This document shows, piece after piece, positions 23,901 through 38,900 of a DNA stretch of 64,000 nucleotides. The stretch's first letter is position 1. Each line of letters opens with the position of its first letter. A program made the translations under genes and the position numbers. The notes below the pieces were generated by a model, which worked only from the letters and a program-made list of their open reading frames with translations, was not told the origin of the DNA and did no database searches. Source of the stretch: Lucinisca nassula (Eukaryota > Mollusca > Bivalvia > Lucinida > Lucinidae); contig OY757015.1 of NCBI GenBank assembly GCA_963580285.1, positions 150,224,082-150,288,081 on the forward strand, given 5' to 3'.

Positions 23901-26900
23901 ACCACCTAAAATTGTTCTACTTTAAAAAGCTTATTTAGAAGGTGGCACTTATTCTTTCTTAGTGTGTTCTGCAGATAATGTCGTCTAGTCAGGGACCACC
24001 TTTGGGACTGTTCAAAAGTGGTCTTAAAGACCACTTTTGAACAGTCCCAAAGGTGGTCTTAATATAAGAGTTTTACTGTATCTGAATAAAGAGCTTAGCC
24101 TGAGCCGTATACTTACAGGCAAGCGTCCCCTGGATCTGAACGATGCAACCTGTTTGACAAACTCATCTGTGGCCTGTTTTGGAACACCCAGTAGGTTAGG
24201 GTAGGTGTCTATTAGATCATACTTCTCATTGATACGACTCACTCTCCAGTTGTCATTGGGAACATTCTGAAAAAAATAACACACACCATAAACACTTAAC
24301 AACACTGTTGTTGTCAATGTCAAACAACTGTGTCATATCCAATCAAACAATGTATAGATTAGCTTAATTATAATAAACTTGAGCTCTGCAATTAAAATCA
24401 AGGTCAATTTGTCTGTCACAACATAATTGTGAACATATCTATTGCCCTGGGTCATAAGTGACCTCATTAAACGTTTGTCCTGCTGAATAAATTAATTTTA
24501 CCACATCCATTTGTGACTATACCCAATATAGGGATGGGTATTGTCAGAATTTTCGTATCACGATCTATTGCGATATGGTTACTCCGTATCACGATATATT
24601 ATGTAGCAATCTGAAACACACTGGTAATTGGAAAACCACAATATATATGTAAAAGAGAAGGGAGTTTTCAAGGGTAAATATCATTTAACCTACTTACTGA
24701 AAACAAAGGTACTTAAGGTTCCTCAATACAATTACTATGCTATATTTGAGGTACTGAAAAATCATATTTGCAAATAATTACCCAAAAAGATTTTTCATCA
24801 GATGGTAGTCCATGTAAATGTAAGAATATGGAAGCCAAAGATTTTTATTCGAAAGTCACCATTTTTGAAATTTATTGCATTTTTCCTTGGTTTTGCAAAA
24901 AAATGATATCTCAATCCACAGGACCACAATGTGTAAAATACTATCATAGAAATGTGGCTCAAGGTTGCCTTTAGGTACTGCAACAGAGGAATTTCAGGTA
25001 AAATACCGAAATAGTACTGAAAATTAATGATTCCCAAAAATTAAAAAAAATGTAATTATCTCACCTGGTACTATTTTAAATTCAGTGTATGGTAGCCAAA
25101 TATGACCAGTTCTACCAATTTGGCAACAAACTCATTGATTGGGTGGAGGTGTTGAAATCTCTTGCATTTAGCTTGTAAAATGATTGCCCTTCTTTGGTGC
25201 TTTCAGTTATTCATTTAATATATTTCAGTCATGCAATTTATAACAATTCATGCAATCACTGCACAAAAGTTTCACTGTGTTACTGATTGTGTTTACAGGA
25301 TGGGTGATTTGATACTTGATAAATCATAAACAAAAAAAATGAAATTAAGAGAAGCCAACAGTCTATCCCCATATTTGAACTGAAGGACTGAAAGCAGCCT
25401 GTTCAGCACCAGAAACTTTGTGCAACTGCCAATAACTGCAATGGTATAGAAATGATTTTTACCCATTGGTTTGTTACATTGGTTCACATGAGCCACCATA
25501 AACAAATCAGTGATTTTTTGACAGGTGAACTTCTGGACAACACAAAGGTTATATTTATCTAATCTATTCAATGATCTGTTGTGTCACCTACTTACCAATG
25601 TGTTGGCTGGTTAAAACTCACAGAAGCCCAATGCATGTAATATATTTTGATGAAAAAAGCTTGAAAATTGTATTTTTTTCAATGTGTTTACTTGCAGCTG
25701 AACCGAACAACACAATCAGGACAATGTCACACATAAAAAATAGTTCGGAAAATGAATGCATACTTTTCATAAAGTAACGAACAAATTATGTTAGAAAATA
25801 CCTGAAATTAGTTGCAAGACAGTTTCAAATATGAATATAACGTTTTAAATGAAAAACAATGGTGTACCATTGTTATTTTTGGGAAATTAGTTCCAAGGCT
25901 TATGAATACAATTTTATTTGGCAAGATGGTTATCTCCTCAATTTGACAGCTACAATAATTTATCAGTGATGACAGGCTTCCAAGATAGGCAATGTCATAA
26001 TGCTATATGCAGGGAGAAGGCTACATAGCTGAATTTTCAAGGTATATTCATTGATGATGGGCAAAATTAAATGTGGAATGCATAAATGATGAGCATTCTG
26101 AGCATTCAGTTTTACCGCAAAAAAAGAAGATGGCAGCGCCCATGAAGAAAAACATGTCAAAGTTTTTTTTCTGGTTTTCCAATTTAGGTAGGCTTTTTGA
26201 TAGAAAGCTTGGTCCGAGTCGCTAGTATTTGATGTGAACTATTGATCTGCAGCTGTTTTAGTAACTTGTAAAAAGGCTAGAAAGCAGTTTCATTTTTTTC
26301 CTGGTAAAAGTGAAAATACAGAATTGCATTTAATTTCAAAGGCACAGAGATGTAGCTAATGCAAGAAAGTACTTGCTGTAATAACCGTTAGTATCCCCAG
26401 ACCTTTTTCTTCTAGGACAGGCACTTTAAAAGGAAATCAGGATCATATTTTGGGAAAAAATAACATGCAAATCTCACACCTATATTTTTCTTGTGCAAAT
26501 GTATTGAGGAACCTTAAAAGAATTGTCCCAGTGTTATGAGGTGTTTCAGTATCTACTGCGAGGGAAATAAAGATACTATCTGAAAATGCTTTTAAATGTT
26601 GTATTAGACTGATGGCCTCAGTCACTTTATTTGTGACTGTCATCTTTTGCAGCCTGAACTGTTGCTTGATATCGGCTTTTCCTTTTGGATTTTCAACGAC
26701 TTTGCAGTTGGCCACGGTAAAGTTTGTTTTGGTTTTACTCAATTACGCAATCTTGTCAATGCTGGGCGGCTTACACTAAAGCGACGTATACAACAGCAAC
26801 AGTCGCGTGATTCACCGAACTCCTAGCTCAGCCTACCGTAAAAATTCGGCTATAAGACGAGGATTTGTCCCTCCAAGATGACTCCGTCTTATAGCCGAGG

Positions 26901-29900
26901 TCATGGACTGCAGGTTTTTTTCTGGCAATGTCCGGCGAAGACCAGACATAAGGAAAAAGCCGATGGGTGATTTTTTAATTGATATAAATCGCTGCCCACA
27001 AACCACCGCTACCATTTTTCTGCATGCGATCGATAAGTGACGTCATCCGACGCTAGCACCTCCACACGTGTTGAATGTAATTGTGTGTATTTCTTTCATA
27101 AAAAAAAAATGTTTGGAACAGGTAAAAAGCTTTTCTTGATAGCTAAACGGTTGTGAATAGGGGTGGATAGAAAACCAGCGCTTTGCACAGCTCCCGAATT
27201 ATCCCCAGAAGCTCCATGTCAATAACCAACAACAGCGTTCGACTTTTCCCGCCCAGCTATTGCTATTTGGCGCCAAAACATAACCATTCATGAGATCGTA
27301 GAAAAGTCCGTTTTTTATGCAAACATCTACCGTTAGATGTAGCTAATTGTCTGGGGGAGCGATTTAATCATTTTCACATTGATTGTGGATTAAATTTTAT
27401 GATTGGAGGATAAAAACGCCAATTAGAGATATAACTTGACCATATTTTCACACCTTATCGACACGCACCGCAGGGTGGCAATTTTATGACCGGGATTAAC
27501 AATAGTGTCATACTTGAACCGTAATAAATATACAGATGGTTTGTCTCTGAATTGACATTGCAGCAATTATTGCGATTTACTTACTGGTCTAGTTTTTCCG
27601 TATTTAAAGGCATCTTTTCTTGATTATTGAGGACTATCATTTCATTACATAATATTATGTAGCCCTCAGTGGTGACTGAAGACACAGACCGGCTTATATA
27701 TAAAGGGTGGGAATCGGTTAAATTACTAAATTTAGCCCCGGGAATAGTTCTGTTTACACTGAGCTGTATTTACCGATCACTTATGAAAGAAAATATGAAA
27801 AATGGATAAAAAAAGAAAATATCGAAAATATCGGTATTGGAGGACCGTATTGTGATATGATTTTTTTCTGAACTGTATCACGATATACCGATATACCGAT
27901 AATATCGCACATCACTACCAATCAAATTACCTGATATAATGTATTCATTCAAATACGAATCAGAATGAGTGTATATCCAGATCAGATGGCTTCTAATCAA
28001 AATCTACACCATTTGCATACCGGCCCCGATAGCTCTGTTAGTAGAGTGTCCGCTCCGGGAATCAGGAGGTCACGGGTTCGATCCCGGGCCGCGACATACC
28101 AAAGCCGTTAAAAATGGTACTAGCTGCTCCTCGCTTGGCACTCAGATATACGGGGTAGAGCTAGGACTGGTCAACCCAGTGTCAGGATAATGTGACTGGG
28201 TGTGGTATCATGTAATGTGTCTGGGACATGATACTTCAGTGAGGCAGCACTATAAAAGTGAGCATTGAGCTCCCTGTTGCAACCAGACACCGTCGTGATA
28301 TGAATGAAAAATTGTTGAAAGCGACGTTAAACCCGAATTCACACACACATACACACACCATTTGCAAAGGCAAGAACTGTCATTTGTTTGTTTGATTTGA
28401 GGTTTAACGTCCCCGTCAACTCTGTAAAGGTCATTTTGGAGACGTTGCTTCCAATTTTGTGGGACTTTCACCCGACATTGAGATGAAATGACATCTCAAG
28501 CCCTGTCGCCCAATGAAACCAATAAGGTTTATAAGCATGGACGGTCCGCCTCGCACCGCGGTTCCTGGACAGGCTTAGATCCTCTAAGCGGTTTACCAGT
28601 ACTAGTGTGCGGGCCGGATTCAGCTCTGCGTGGAAGCATCATGCAGCCAATATATTTCTTCAAGCCCCTATGGGCGGGGGCTTCAAGAACTGTCATAATC
28701 ATAAGGATCAATAGGAAAAAAACACAAAGAAACACAATGCCCTTTCGAATTTTTGATTGACAGATTTTGCCACAACACTGCAGAAAGCTCATTGTGATGA
28801 CAGCAAAATAATGTTTTTCAATTTTTAAAATCATTACATCAAGGATCTTTCCACTTTTAAAATGTCTTAACACAAAGCGAAATTCCAATTAACTAGAAAT
28901 GTGTCAATACGACACAGATGCCCCCGTCCAGGGGCTACCTCACTTCCCCCCAAAAAATCATGTTGCAACAACAGCTGTCACAGCATAACTCACCTGGAAA
29001 AGTGTCCCTGAGGTCATTGGCATAGGTGGGGGTATTGCCGATTCAGCCTTTAAAAAGTAACTATAATCATACTTAATATCAACCCTATCCATTAAATGGT
29101 TTGGAAAATATGAGCTCTTAAAACTTTACTACTAAAAATTTCTAAGTCTGTGACCTTGACCTTGACTTTGAGGTCCTGGGGCAATGGCGGGGTAATGACT
29201 AAATGAAACTTTAGACCTGTATCTATCATCATTCCAAATATGAAGCAAATCCATTATATGGTTTAGAAAATATGACCTCTAAAAATCTTGAACACCAAAA
29301 ATCTCCAAGTCTGTGACCATGACCTTAACATCAGGGGTAGTGGTATGGCTGAATAAAACTTTTGACCTGTAACTATCACCATACCATATATGAAGCAAAT
29401 CCATTATATGGTTTGGAAAATATATGTTCTTAACATAATCTAAATTTAAAAATTTCTGTCTGTGACCTTGACCTTGAGGTCACTTGCATAGGTGGGGTAT
29501 TGCTGTATGTCATGTTGGACCTGTACCTATTATCATATTAAGCATAAACCCAATCCATCGTACGGTTTTCAAAATATGAACTCTTGAAATAATAATGTTA
29601 AAAATTTCTAAGTCTGAGACCTTGACCTTGACGTCATAGGCATGAGTGGGAGTATTACTGAATAAAACTTTGGACCTGTATCATCATCAAAACAAATACG
29701 AACCAAATTAATCATAAAAATTGAAGTTCAATGTGGTACAAATACCTTAACCTGGGTCTTAAACATTAAAAATTTCTAAGTCCATGACATTGACCTTGAG
29801 TTCATGGATATGGATGGGGGTATTGCTGAATAAAACTTTGGATCTATATCTATCAACTTACTAAATATAAACCAAATCCATCGTATGGTTTTGAAAATAT

Positions 29901-32900
29901 GAGCTCAAGTTCTACCTGGTACAAATACCTTAACCTGGGTCTTAAACGTTAGAAATGTCTAAGTCCGTGACCTTAACCTTGAGGTCACGGGTATGGGTGG
30001 GGGTATTGCTGAATAAAACTTTGGACCTTTATCTATCATCATACTAAATATAAACCAAATCTATTGTACGGTTTGGAAAATATGAGCTCAAGTTCTACCT
30101 GGTACAAAAACCTTAACCCGAGTCTAACAGGATTACATACGTACGTACACACTTACGTACAGAAGGACGTACATTCAGACGCAAGTACGCACGTACACAC
30201 TTATGCATGTATGCACATACACAAGTACCCAAATACGGAAAACCGAAAAACTCTATGCCCCTGGCATCATTCGATGCGGGGGCATAAAAACACTTTACTA
30301 AAAACACAACAACATACCTGTCTTCTAAACTCAGCTTCCGGGTCATAAACAGTCCAGCCGTCCATCCCATAATCCTCTTTCAACTCAAAGGCAAATAATG
30401 GCTGGAAAAAAAGATACCCTGGATAAAAAAGTCACCACACCAACAAAGGAGTTAGAGATAATTATTGGTGAAATGGTTCTGGACCAAATAAAAATTAACA
30501 TAACTTTTAAGCTTATAATGAATGGACTATTATATCAAAACTATATACACATCTCTGACAGAGAAACAAAAAATGTGCAAATTACATAGACGCTCTCACC
30601 TCAAACCTTGAAAACGTACTTCTCATTACATGAACAAATCTATGAAATGAATACTCTACCTAAACTCCATTTTATATAGAGAAACTGGGATTAACAGGCG
30701 TATACATGTATATTTTGCTTATTTCTGCTCTAAGACATTGGTTGTGGGTACTCGTTAGAACCGCCTCAATGAGGCGGTTCTAATGAGCCCCCACAACCTA
30801 CGTTTGCAGTATAAATAAGAAATATAATCACAGTGACAGACTTCAATCAGAAAGGTAGCCAGTTTGGAGATGTGACAAAATTCAGTACCGTAAAAATTTG
30901 GCTATAAGACGAGGATTTTTCCCTCCAAAATGAGCCCAAAAAGTGACCCCGTCTTATAGCCGAGGTCATGGATTGCAGGCTTTTTTCCGGCAATGTCCAC
31001 TGAAGACCAGACATACGGAAAAAGACGATCAGTGATTTTTGAATTGATATAAATTGCCACCCACAAACCACTGCTACGATTTTTCTGCAGGCGATCGGTA
31101 AATGACGTCATCCTACGCCATTATCCCCAAACATGTTTAATGTCATTGCATGTATCTCTTAAAAATATTTTCCCGATAGCTAAGCGGTTGTGAATAGAGG
31201 TGGATAGAAAATCAGTGCTTTGCACAGCTCCAGAATTATCCCTAGAAGCTCCGTGTCAATAACCAACAACAGCGCTCGACTTTTCCCGCCAACGTCTGCT
31301 ATTTGGCGCCAAAACATAACCATTCATGAGATCATAGAATAGTCTGATTTCATAATGCAAACATCTACCATTAGATGTAGCTAATAGTCTGAGGAGCAAT
31401 TAAATCATTTTCACATTCATTGTGGATTAAATTTTATGACTGGAGGATAAACGCAAATTAGAGACATAACTTGACCATATTTTCACACCTTATCGACATG
31501 CACCGCAGGGTGGCAATTATACGACAGGGATTAACAATAGTGTCATACTTGAACCTTAATAAATACACAGACGGTTTGTCTCTGAATTGACAGCGATTTA
31601 CTTACTGGTCTAGTTTTACCGTATTTAAGGACTCAAAAAGACTGGCAGTTGTAGACGATTTTTTTTTTTTTTTTTGCACTTGTCCCCACCGAGTGTCATA
31701 AGGTCAAAGTGCACCTGCCCGGCGTGATTTCGGTCTTGTCCCGGACGGCTGGGAAATGGATTTGTCAGCCCCTGTCGTCTATTAAATAGAAGTCTGTGTA
31801 GCCTAAGCCAGCAAGACATGTACCGGGCCGACAGCGATACGACGTATCGGCCCGACGTTTGCCACTATTTTGTGCTAGCTGGGGCATTGGTTCTGAAACT
31901 GAATAGCTAGGTGTTGTGTTCCCCGATACCTATTCAGATTCAATAAGAGTTGTCTCTCTTTGTAACTCTTACAAACGAAGACACAGAATGTCAACAGACA
32001 TAAACAAGCGGCTAAACAAGCCATGTTAGGGGTAAGTAGAGGGGTTTTCTGACGAAAAAAAGGCCGATTTCTCACATCTTAATGGCATCTGGCGGTAGCA
32101 GATAGGCCCCCAACAGATGTGGCAAAAATTTGACCCGTCTTATAAAAAGAGTATAAGCAAAATCCCACCTTAGAAAAACTGAAAAAGGGGTCCCATCTTA
32201 TAGCCGAATCGCCTTATAGCCGAATCTTTACGGTACGTCACATGGGTGTATTATCATAATGAGTTCTCCAGATAAGGAGGGGTACTGAGGATAATTAACC
32301 CTTTTTGTACCAAATGGAATCTTCCTCCTTATAAATAGCAGGAGTTCATTTCTAAATTTAGGGGTGACAGGTTGTGGAATCTTCAAAATTGATTTGGAAA
32401 ATGGCTGAACTTTCTGCAAAAAGTGTAGGCCCTGATGAGATGCCACAGAACAGACAAAAGGTTAATATGTACAAAGGTCACTGATGGGAAATTCATTTAT
32501 GATGTACCCCAGCCCATTGGGGCTTGGGCCGCATCCTGCTTCCACGTAGAACTAAATCTAACTGATCTTTTGAATACTGGTAAACTGCTAAGAAGGTCTA
32601 AGCCTTCCCAGGAAAAAGTGGGAGTTTGATCGTCCGTTACACCCTAGTCATTCTTTGGGTGGTAGGGATTAAGATGTCTTTTCATCTCAATGCAAGCTGG
32701 AAGCCTCACAAAAATAGGAAGCAACAAATAACCTAAATAGTGTTGAGGGGGATATAAAACCTCAAAATATACAAAATGAATCATATATGATCTTTGTCTG
32801 CAGGTGGCTGTTATTCAAAGACAATAATCTGAGTTAAATGCATAATGGGGAAATAGGCCAAATGACCTCTTTGTATTTGGGTTGGCTGTTATTTGAAGGT

Positions 32901-35900
32901 GACTGTTGACAAAGGTTTGCTTGTACACCACAAACTTTTTATGACATTGTTGTTGGGTTCCAGAGCAAAAACTGTGTTAGCTGAACAACCATGTTGATTG
33001 AGATAAAATGACATCTGACTCACCGCCGCTTTGCCTGCACAGGCTTGGCTCCTCTAAGCGGTTTACCAGCACTCATGTGGGGTAGGACTCAGCTCTGCGT
33101 GGAAGCATCATGCAGCCTATTAATTTCTTCAAGCCCCTATGAGCGGGGGCTGAAACCTTTTTTTTTGTATAAATCTCTATATCACTGTTCATTGGAAAGT
33201 AGAAGTAAAACAAAGATCAGGAATTGATACAATTAACTTACTCCACCCATAAAAGACACCAAAGGGAAAGAAATACAAACATTAAGCGACCAGACCATAA
33301 TGGAAACCTAAACAAAGGAAGGCCATAAGGACAGTTACTTTCCCACAAAATGGCCATATGGCCATCCAAAAATAAAAAGACACAAGTGATACACACAGTA
33401 AGTAACAAACAACAACATAAATAAATTGCAGACTGTTTTGGATATTACATGGTTTTAAAGACCAAACCTAAACAAGAGGCCCATGGGCCACTATGCTCAC
33501 CAGAGGTCATGTGGTTTATACCATATACAGGCAAGGTGCCCATCTTAGTCATGTGACAACAATACCACAAATAATGTTTAATTGCCTCATCCCTATAGAG
33601 GCTTTTCATGTAATTTGGTTTCAATCAGCACAGCTCTTTTACTGGAGAAGAAGATGAAAATACTGAATCGGAGCCATCCAATACAAAGGTCAGTAATGAC
33701 CTTGACCTTTGGAATTAATAAACTTCCATTCAGCTAACTGCAAATATCATTTTTGATGTCACAGCCTACCAGGCAATCAGAAAAATCCACCACTTTGCCA
33801 TTTTCCATACAAATGTCTAAGTGACCAAAGACCTTGACATAAAACAGGTCAAGGTTAACCAAAGGTCATCATTTGAACAAACTTGGTAGGGCCAGAGTCC
33901 CTGATGCTGCATACTAAGTTTCAAGATCATCGGCTATTTAGTTCTTGAGAAGAAGATTATAAAGGTTTTTACCATATATGGGCATGGCGGCCCATATTGG
34001 TCATGTGACCCAGTCCTCACGAACAAACTTTCGTTCCCTCATTCCCTCATTCCATAGAGGCTCCACATGTAATTTGGTTTCAATTGGCCAAGTAGTTTAA
34101 GTGAAGAAGAAAATAAAAATACTGAATCTGAGCCATCCTGAACAAAGGTCGGTAAATGACCTTGACCTTTGGATCTGATTAACTTTCATTCAGCTGATTG
34201 TAAATATTATTTCTGATGCCACTAGCTAATATACAACCAGAAAAATCTGCTGTTTTGCCATTTTTCCATACAAATGTCCAAGTGACCAAATTTGACCTTG
34301 ATGTAAAACAGGTCAAGGTCAACCAAAGGTCATCATTTGAACAAACTTGGCAGGACATGAGTCCCTGATGCTGCATACCAAGTTTCAAGATCATTGGCCT
34401 TTCGGTTCTTGAGAAGAAGATTTTTAAAGGTTTTTACCATATATGGGCATGACGGCCATATTGGTCATGTGACCCAGTCCTCACGAACAAACTTTCATTC
34501 TGTCATTCCATTGAGGCTCCACATGTAATTTGGTTTCAATTGGCCAAGTAGTTTAAGTGAAGAAGAAGATAGAAATACTGAATCTGTGGCGTCCTGGACA
34601 AAGGTCGGTAAATGACCTTGACCTTTGGAACTGATAAACTTCCATTCAGCTGATTGTAAATACCATTTCTGATGCCACTAGCTAATATACAATCAGAAAA
34701 ATCTGCTGTTTTGCCATTTTTCCATACAAATGTCTAAGTGACCAAATTTGACATGACGTAATACAGGCCAAGGTCAACCAAAGGTCATCATTTGAACAAA
34801 CTTGGTAGGGCCAAAGTCCCTGATGCTGCATATCAAGTTTCAAGATCATCGGCCATTCAGTTCTTGAGAAGAAGATTTTTAAAGGTTTTTACCATATATG
34901 GGCATGGCGGCCATATTGGTCATGTGACCCGGTCCTCACGAACCAACTTTCGTTCCCCCTTCCCATAAAGGCTCCACATGTAATTTGGTTTCAATTGGCC
35001 AAGTAGTTTCAGAGGAGATGTTGTTTGAAAATGTTGACGACGCAGACGCAGACACAGATGACGGCGTTGAGCCAAAAATATATAGATAACACAGAAAAAA
35101 GACCAACAAATGGTATATAGTCCATACTTTTTTGTTTGAGTATAACACAATTCTTTATTATAAATGATAATTTATCTATATATTTTTGTTTGAATGTTTG
35201 AACACTAGTTATGGGCAAAAACAACAGTGTTATGGTAAAGATGCACAAAAAGAAAAATGCAAGGAACAAGTGACCTACCAGTTTATTGGTGACAGGGAAG
35301 GCAAACTGGTGGATTTTTTCAAACACCTGACGTCTTGAGTGGTTTTCTTGTCGATGAGCAAACCTTAAGTTTCTCATGTCCTGAAAAAGAAATTTAGCAA
35401 TTATTATCCATTTTGTCCAGTACAGAATCTTCTGCCTTATATATACACCAGGGCCCGTTTGTTCAAAGCATCGTTAGCTTAACAAGCTCGTTAGTGGTCA
35501 TACTGTTAAATGTTTTAACAAGTTCGATATTCAAAATTTTGGTATTTTTGCTGAAAAAATGTAAGCAGCTTTTGCTTTCGCAAAAGCTGCTCACATTTTT
35601 TCAGCAAAAATATTAGCATATTTGCAATAATAAATGATCAAAGTTTTAATGATATGTTAACTAACGACCTCATTAGTTTTGAACAACCCAGGAGCCCATT
35701 TCAAAATTCAAATTATCAATTCCGTTTAATAGGTACATGGCTGAACTTTTTGTAAATAACAATGGTCCTGATCCGATGCCAAACTCTGCACTGTCTGATC
35801 TGGGCCTGTACTGTTTGCCAGCTTCACTTTTTTGGGGGGAGGGGGGGGGGGGGTTAACCTACAAAATAAGTTTAGCTGAAGTACTGCTTGAGTCATATAT

Positions 35901-38900
35901 AGTACCTCAAAACTGTATAATAAAATACATGTATACCATATATACTTCAAATATTTGGATACCGAAATCCAAGGCAAAATGTCATAGAAATATGCTTGAG
36001 GAAAAGGAAGGAAGGAAAAAATCTGTGCAGCCATTTTTTTATAATTTATAACACTATAAGGCTCACTGAAAAGTGACCAAGTATATGGTACATATAAACT
36101 CCAATGTACAGTAAAATTCCTAAGTTAAGACCACCTTTTGAACAGTCCCAAAGGTGGTCTCGGACCAGAGAACACTGTACGCAGAAAACACAAAGAAAGA
36201 ATAACTGAAACCTACACTAAATCAGCTTTTCAAAGCAGAATTGGTCTTAATTTTAGGTGGTCTTAATGGCAGAATTTTACTGTACATCAGATTTTCAACA
36301 TCATTACAGAACTGTAAACTAAAATCACGAAGTATATTTCACATCCATGCAAAGTTACAAAAATATAACAATATTTCGTGTATGGATTTGTTATCAACAA
36401 CAATTGTATCACTTTGACCAATTCCCATTTACATATATGGGAGTTTTATATCAATTATCACCGAGACTGACAGATAAGCAAATTAGCAATGATGACTGAA
36501 GCTTTCCTGCCCCTTAAACTGTGATATTCAAATGACCTTACACCTGTGGACACAAAACCGTTCAAACTCCTATGAAATAACTTTCAATGAATCTCTTTGC
36601 ACCAAGTTAGTTTGACTAGCAAATGTCATTCATCAAAGAATTCTAAAACTAGACCAAGCAATTGATTGGTCTCATTTTGGAAAACACTTTCTGATTGACT
36701 TTTGGTTGGACATCGCAGGAGTGAGCAATGAAATGTACACCACCTTGTGTTCTGAATTTATTTCTGTGATAGGATGTTAGGATATAGTGAATGATGTTTC
36801 AAGTCAGAATGAAATGAAGCTCATCAAAGTTTGAACGCTTTTGTGTCCACAGGTGAATTTGACACTGAGACTGGAAAGTGGACTTTGGCTACTTCTGAAC
36901 AAATTAGACATGTACTGCCCAAGATGGCTGCTAATCCATCTATCAGCCGACATTTCCAAAGCATATCCTACCTTACAAGTGAGATCAATACAGTAAGAGT
37001 TTTCTCCCCTGCTGGAGGCGCCACCAATCTTCTCTACTCTACTGATGACACCTAGTGGGACATCTAAGATAAATGGAGGCTCCTGAAATTAAGGTCACAG
37101 ATATAACAATATTGCACCAGATATGGAGGCGTTACAAGGATAATCTAAGTACTGACAGCACTAGTGGGTTGATTGTCTCTGGGTGAGGGTTGGGAAAATG
37201 GTCCTGAATGGGGGGGGGGGGGGACTAAACCCATAAAATGCCAATAACGACAATTGTCGTCTGCTTTGCAGTCTGCAGGTTACCTTAAAAGTATTTTTTG
37301 GCAAACAGTGTGGACCCAGATCAGACTGCTCCCGAAGGAGCAGTCTGATCTGGGCCCACACTGATTGTCTGTATGCAAAAATATTTTTTAAAAGTTTGCA
37401 AAAAAAATTCAGCAGATGACATAAGCAGACAACATTTTCAGATGTAGTTTTTCTCGGTTTCTTAAGGGTTAAGACTGTGTTGTTTAACCCTTGTACTTCT
37501 TGCAAACAGTGTAGTCGACTTTAGACCCTGATTAGATGCCATATTCTGGAGCATCTAATCTGTGTCTACACTGTTTGACAAACCCAACACGTGTCCAGTC
37601 CAGATTTTAAAGATAACCCTCTTTACACAACACTGACCTCACAAATGATAAGAATAGCATTACTTTAAACAACTGTTACCTGGATAAGTACAAATCAGTG
37701 ATAGTCACGTGGACATCAGCGAAGAAAAGCTACTGTGCTTAGTTACATAATACATGTAGTAGATATACAATTGACACAATAAAATAATATTTTTTTTCCT
37801 ATTTCTTCATAAAAGCCCTTGTTGGTGCTTGTCAAAATCGCATCGATGAGGTGATTCTAACATGTAGCCTCAATATAATTTTTGAATAAGGATAATTATC
37901 CATTAAAATCCTCCTTACCCCCCTCCCCGCACCCATCCTTCAGATCTGGAGTTTTGTATCAATGAGAGAACACTGTTACAATAAGATGTTGCTAGGGTTG
38001 ATGCAAATATTTACCATTAGAGAAAAGAATTAACTGGAGAACTTGATCTCTGTTTTGCACCATGCTTAACCCTTTTTTGTACCAAATGGAATCTTCCACC
38101 TTATATATAGCAGGAGTTCATTTAAAAAAATAGTGTTGTCAAGTTGTGTTTTCTTCAGAATCTATTTAGAAATTGGCTGAACTTTTTGCAAACAGTGTAG
38201 GCGGCATCTGCGGCATCTGATCTGGGCCTGCACTTTTTGCCAACTACCCCTTTTGGGGTTTCCAGTACCAAATGGGTTAAAACAGGCACAACAAAAACTA
38301 GTTCACTTCTTATTCATTGGGCAACAATTATGCATCATCCATGGGACATAGAAGGGCCTCCGTGGCCTAGTGGATAAGAGCGCTGACTCTTAGTCATTAG
38401 GTCTCTCACCGCCGTAGGTTCGAGCCTCGCTCGGGCCACGTGTGAGACGCCAAGTTCTGCAACAGAAGGTCAGGTGGTTTTCCTCCGGGTACTCCGGTTT
38501 TCGCCCACCTCTGATTAACGATTGGCTCGATATGAGTGAAATAATCTTGAAAGGGCCGTAAAACCCAAACCAAAAAAAAAAAAAAAAACATGGGACATAG
38601 TGCATTTTTCACATCTTCAAAATGGCCAATTTTCTGATGAAAATCTGTGATATTTTCCTTATTTATACTGCTAACATAGGTTGTGGGTACCCGTTAGAAC
38701 CACCTCATTGAGGCGGTTCTAACGAGTACCCACAACCTATGTCTTGGAGCAGAAATAAGAAAAATAATGTATACCCCGTTCACCCCAGTTTTCTCTATAT
38801 AAAGTCGTGTCTAGCGGGGTGTTCATTTCACAGACTTTTTCATGTGATTTTCCTTAAAGCTGGTTGGTTCCCTGCAATCAGACTTTCACATACAAAAATT

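Larger units (their letters stand above)
24529..27917. mobile_element. hAT-like element (3.4 kb, non-coding or decayed)
   Basis: Ends TAGGGATGGG and CACATCACTA are inverted (TAGGGATG vs TAGTGATG), as in hAT elements. Subterminal regions are rich in TATCACGATATA and CGATATACCGATA. Flanks ACCCAATA and CCAATCAA share CCAAT and may be a worn 8-bp duplication. A related repeat at 38980-39065 has the continuous sequence GACTATCAACCAATCAAATT, the apparent empty site. No transposase is recognised. Confidence 0.55.

Noticed and set aside
28019..28095. Possible functional tRNA gene
   Set aside because: It is the head of a SINE collinear with 13343-13670, with an irregular anticodon arm.
36831..37055. 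74-codon plus-strand frame
   Set aside because: Antisense shadow of the myotubularin exon at 36972-37082.
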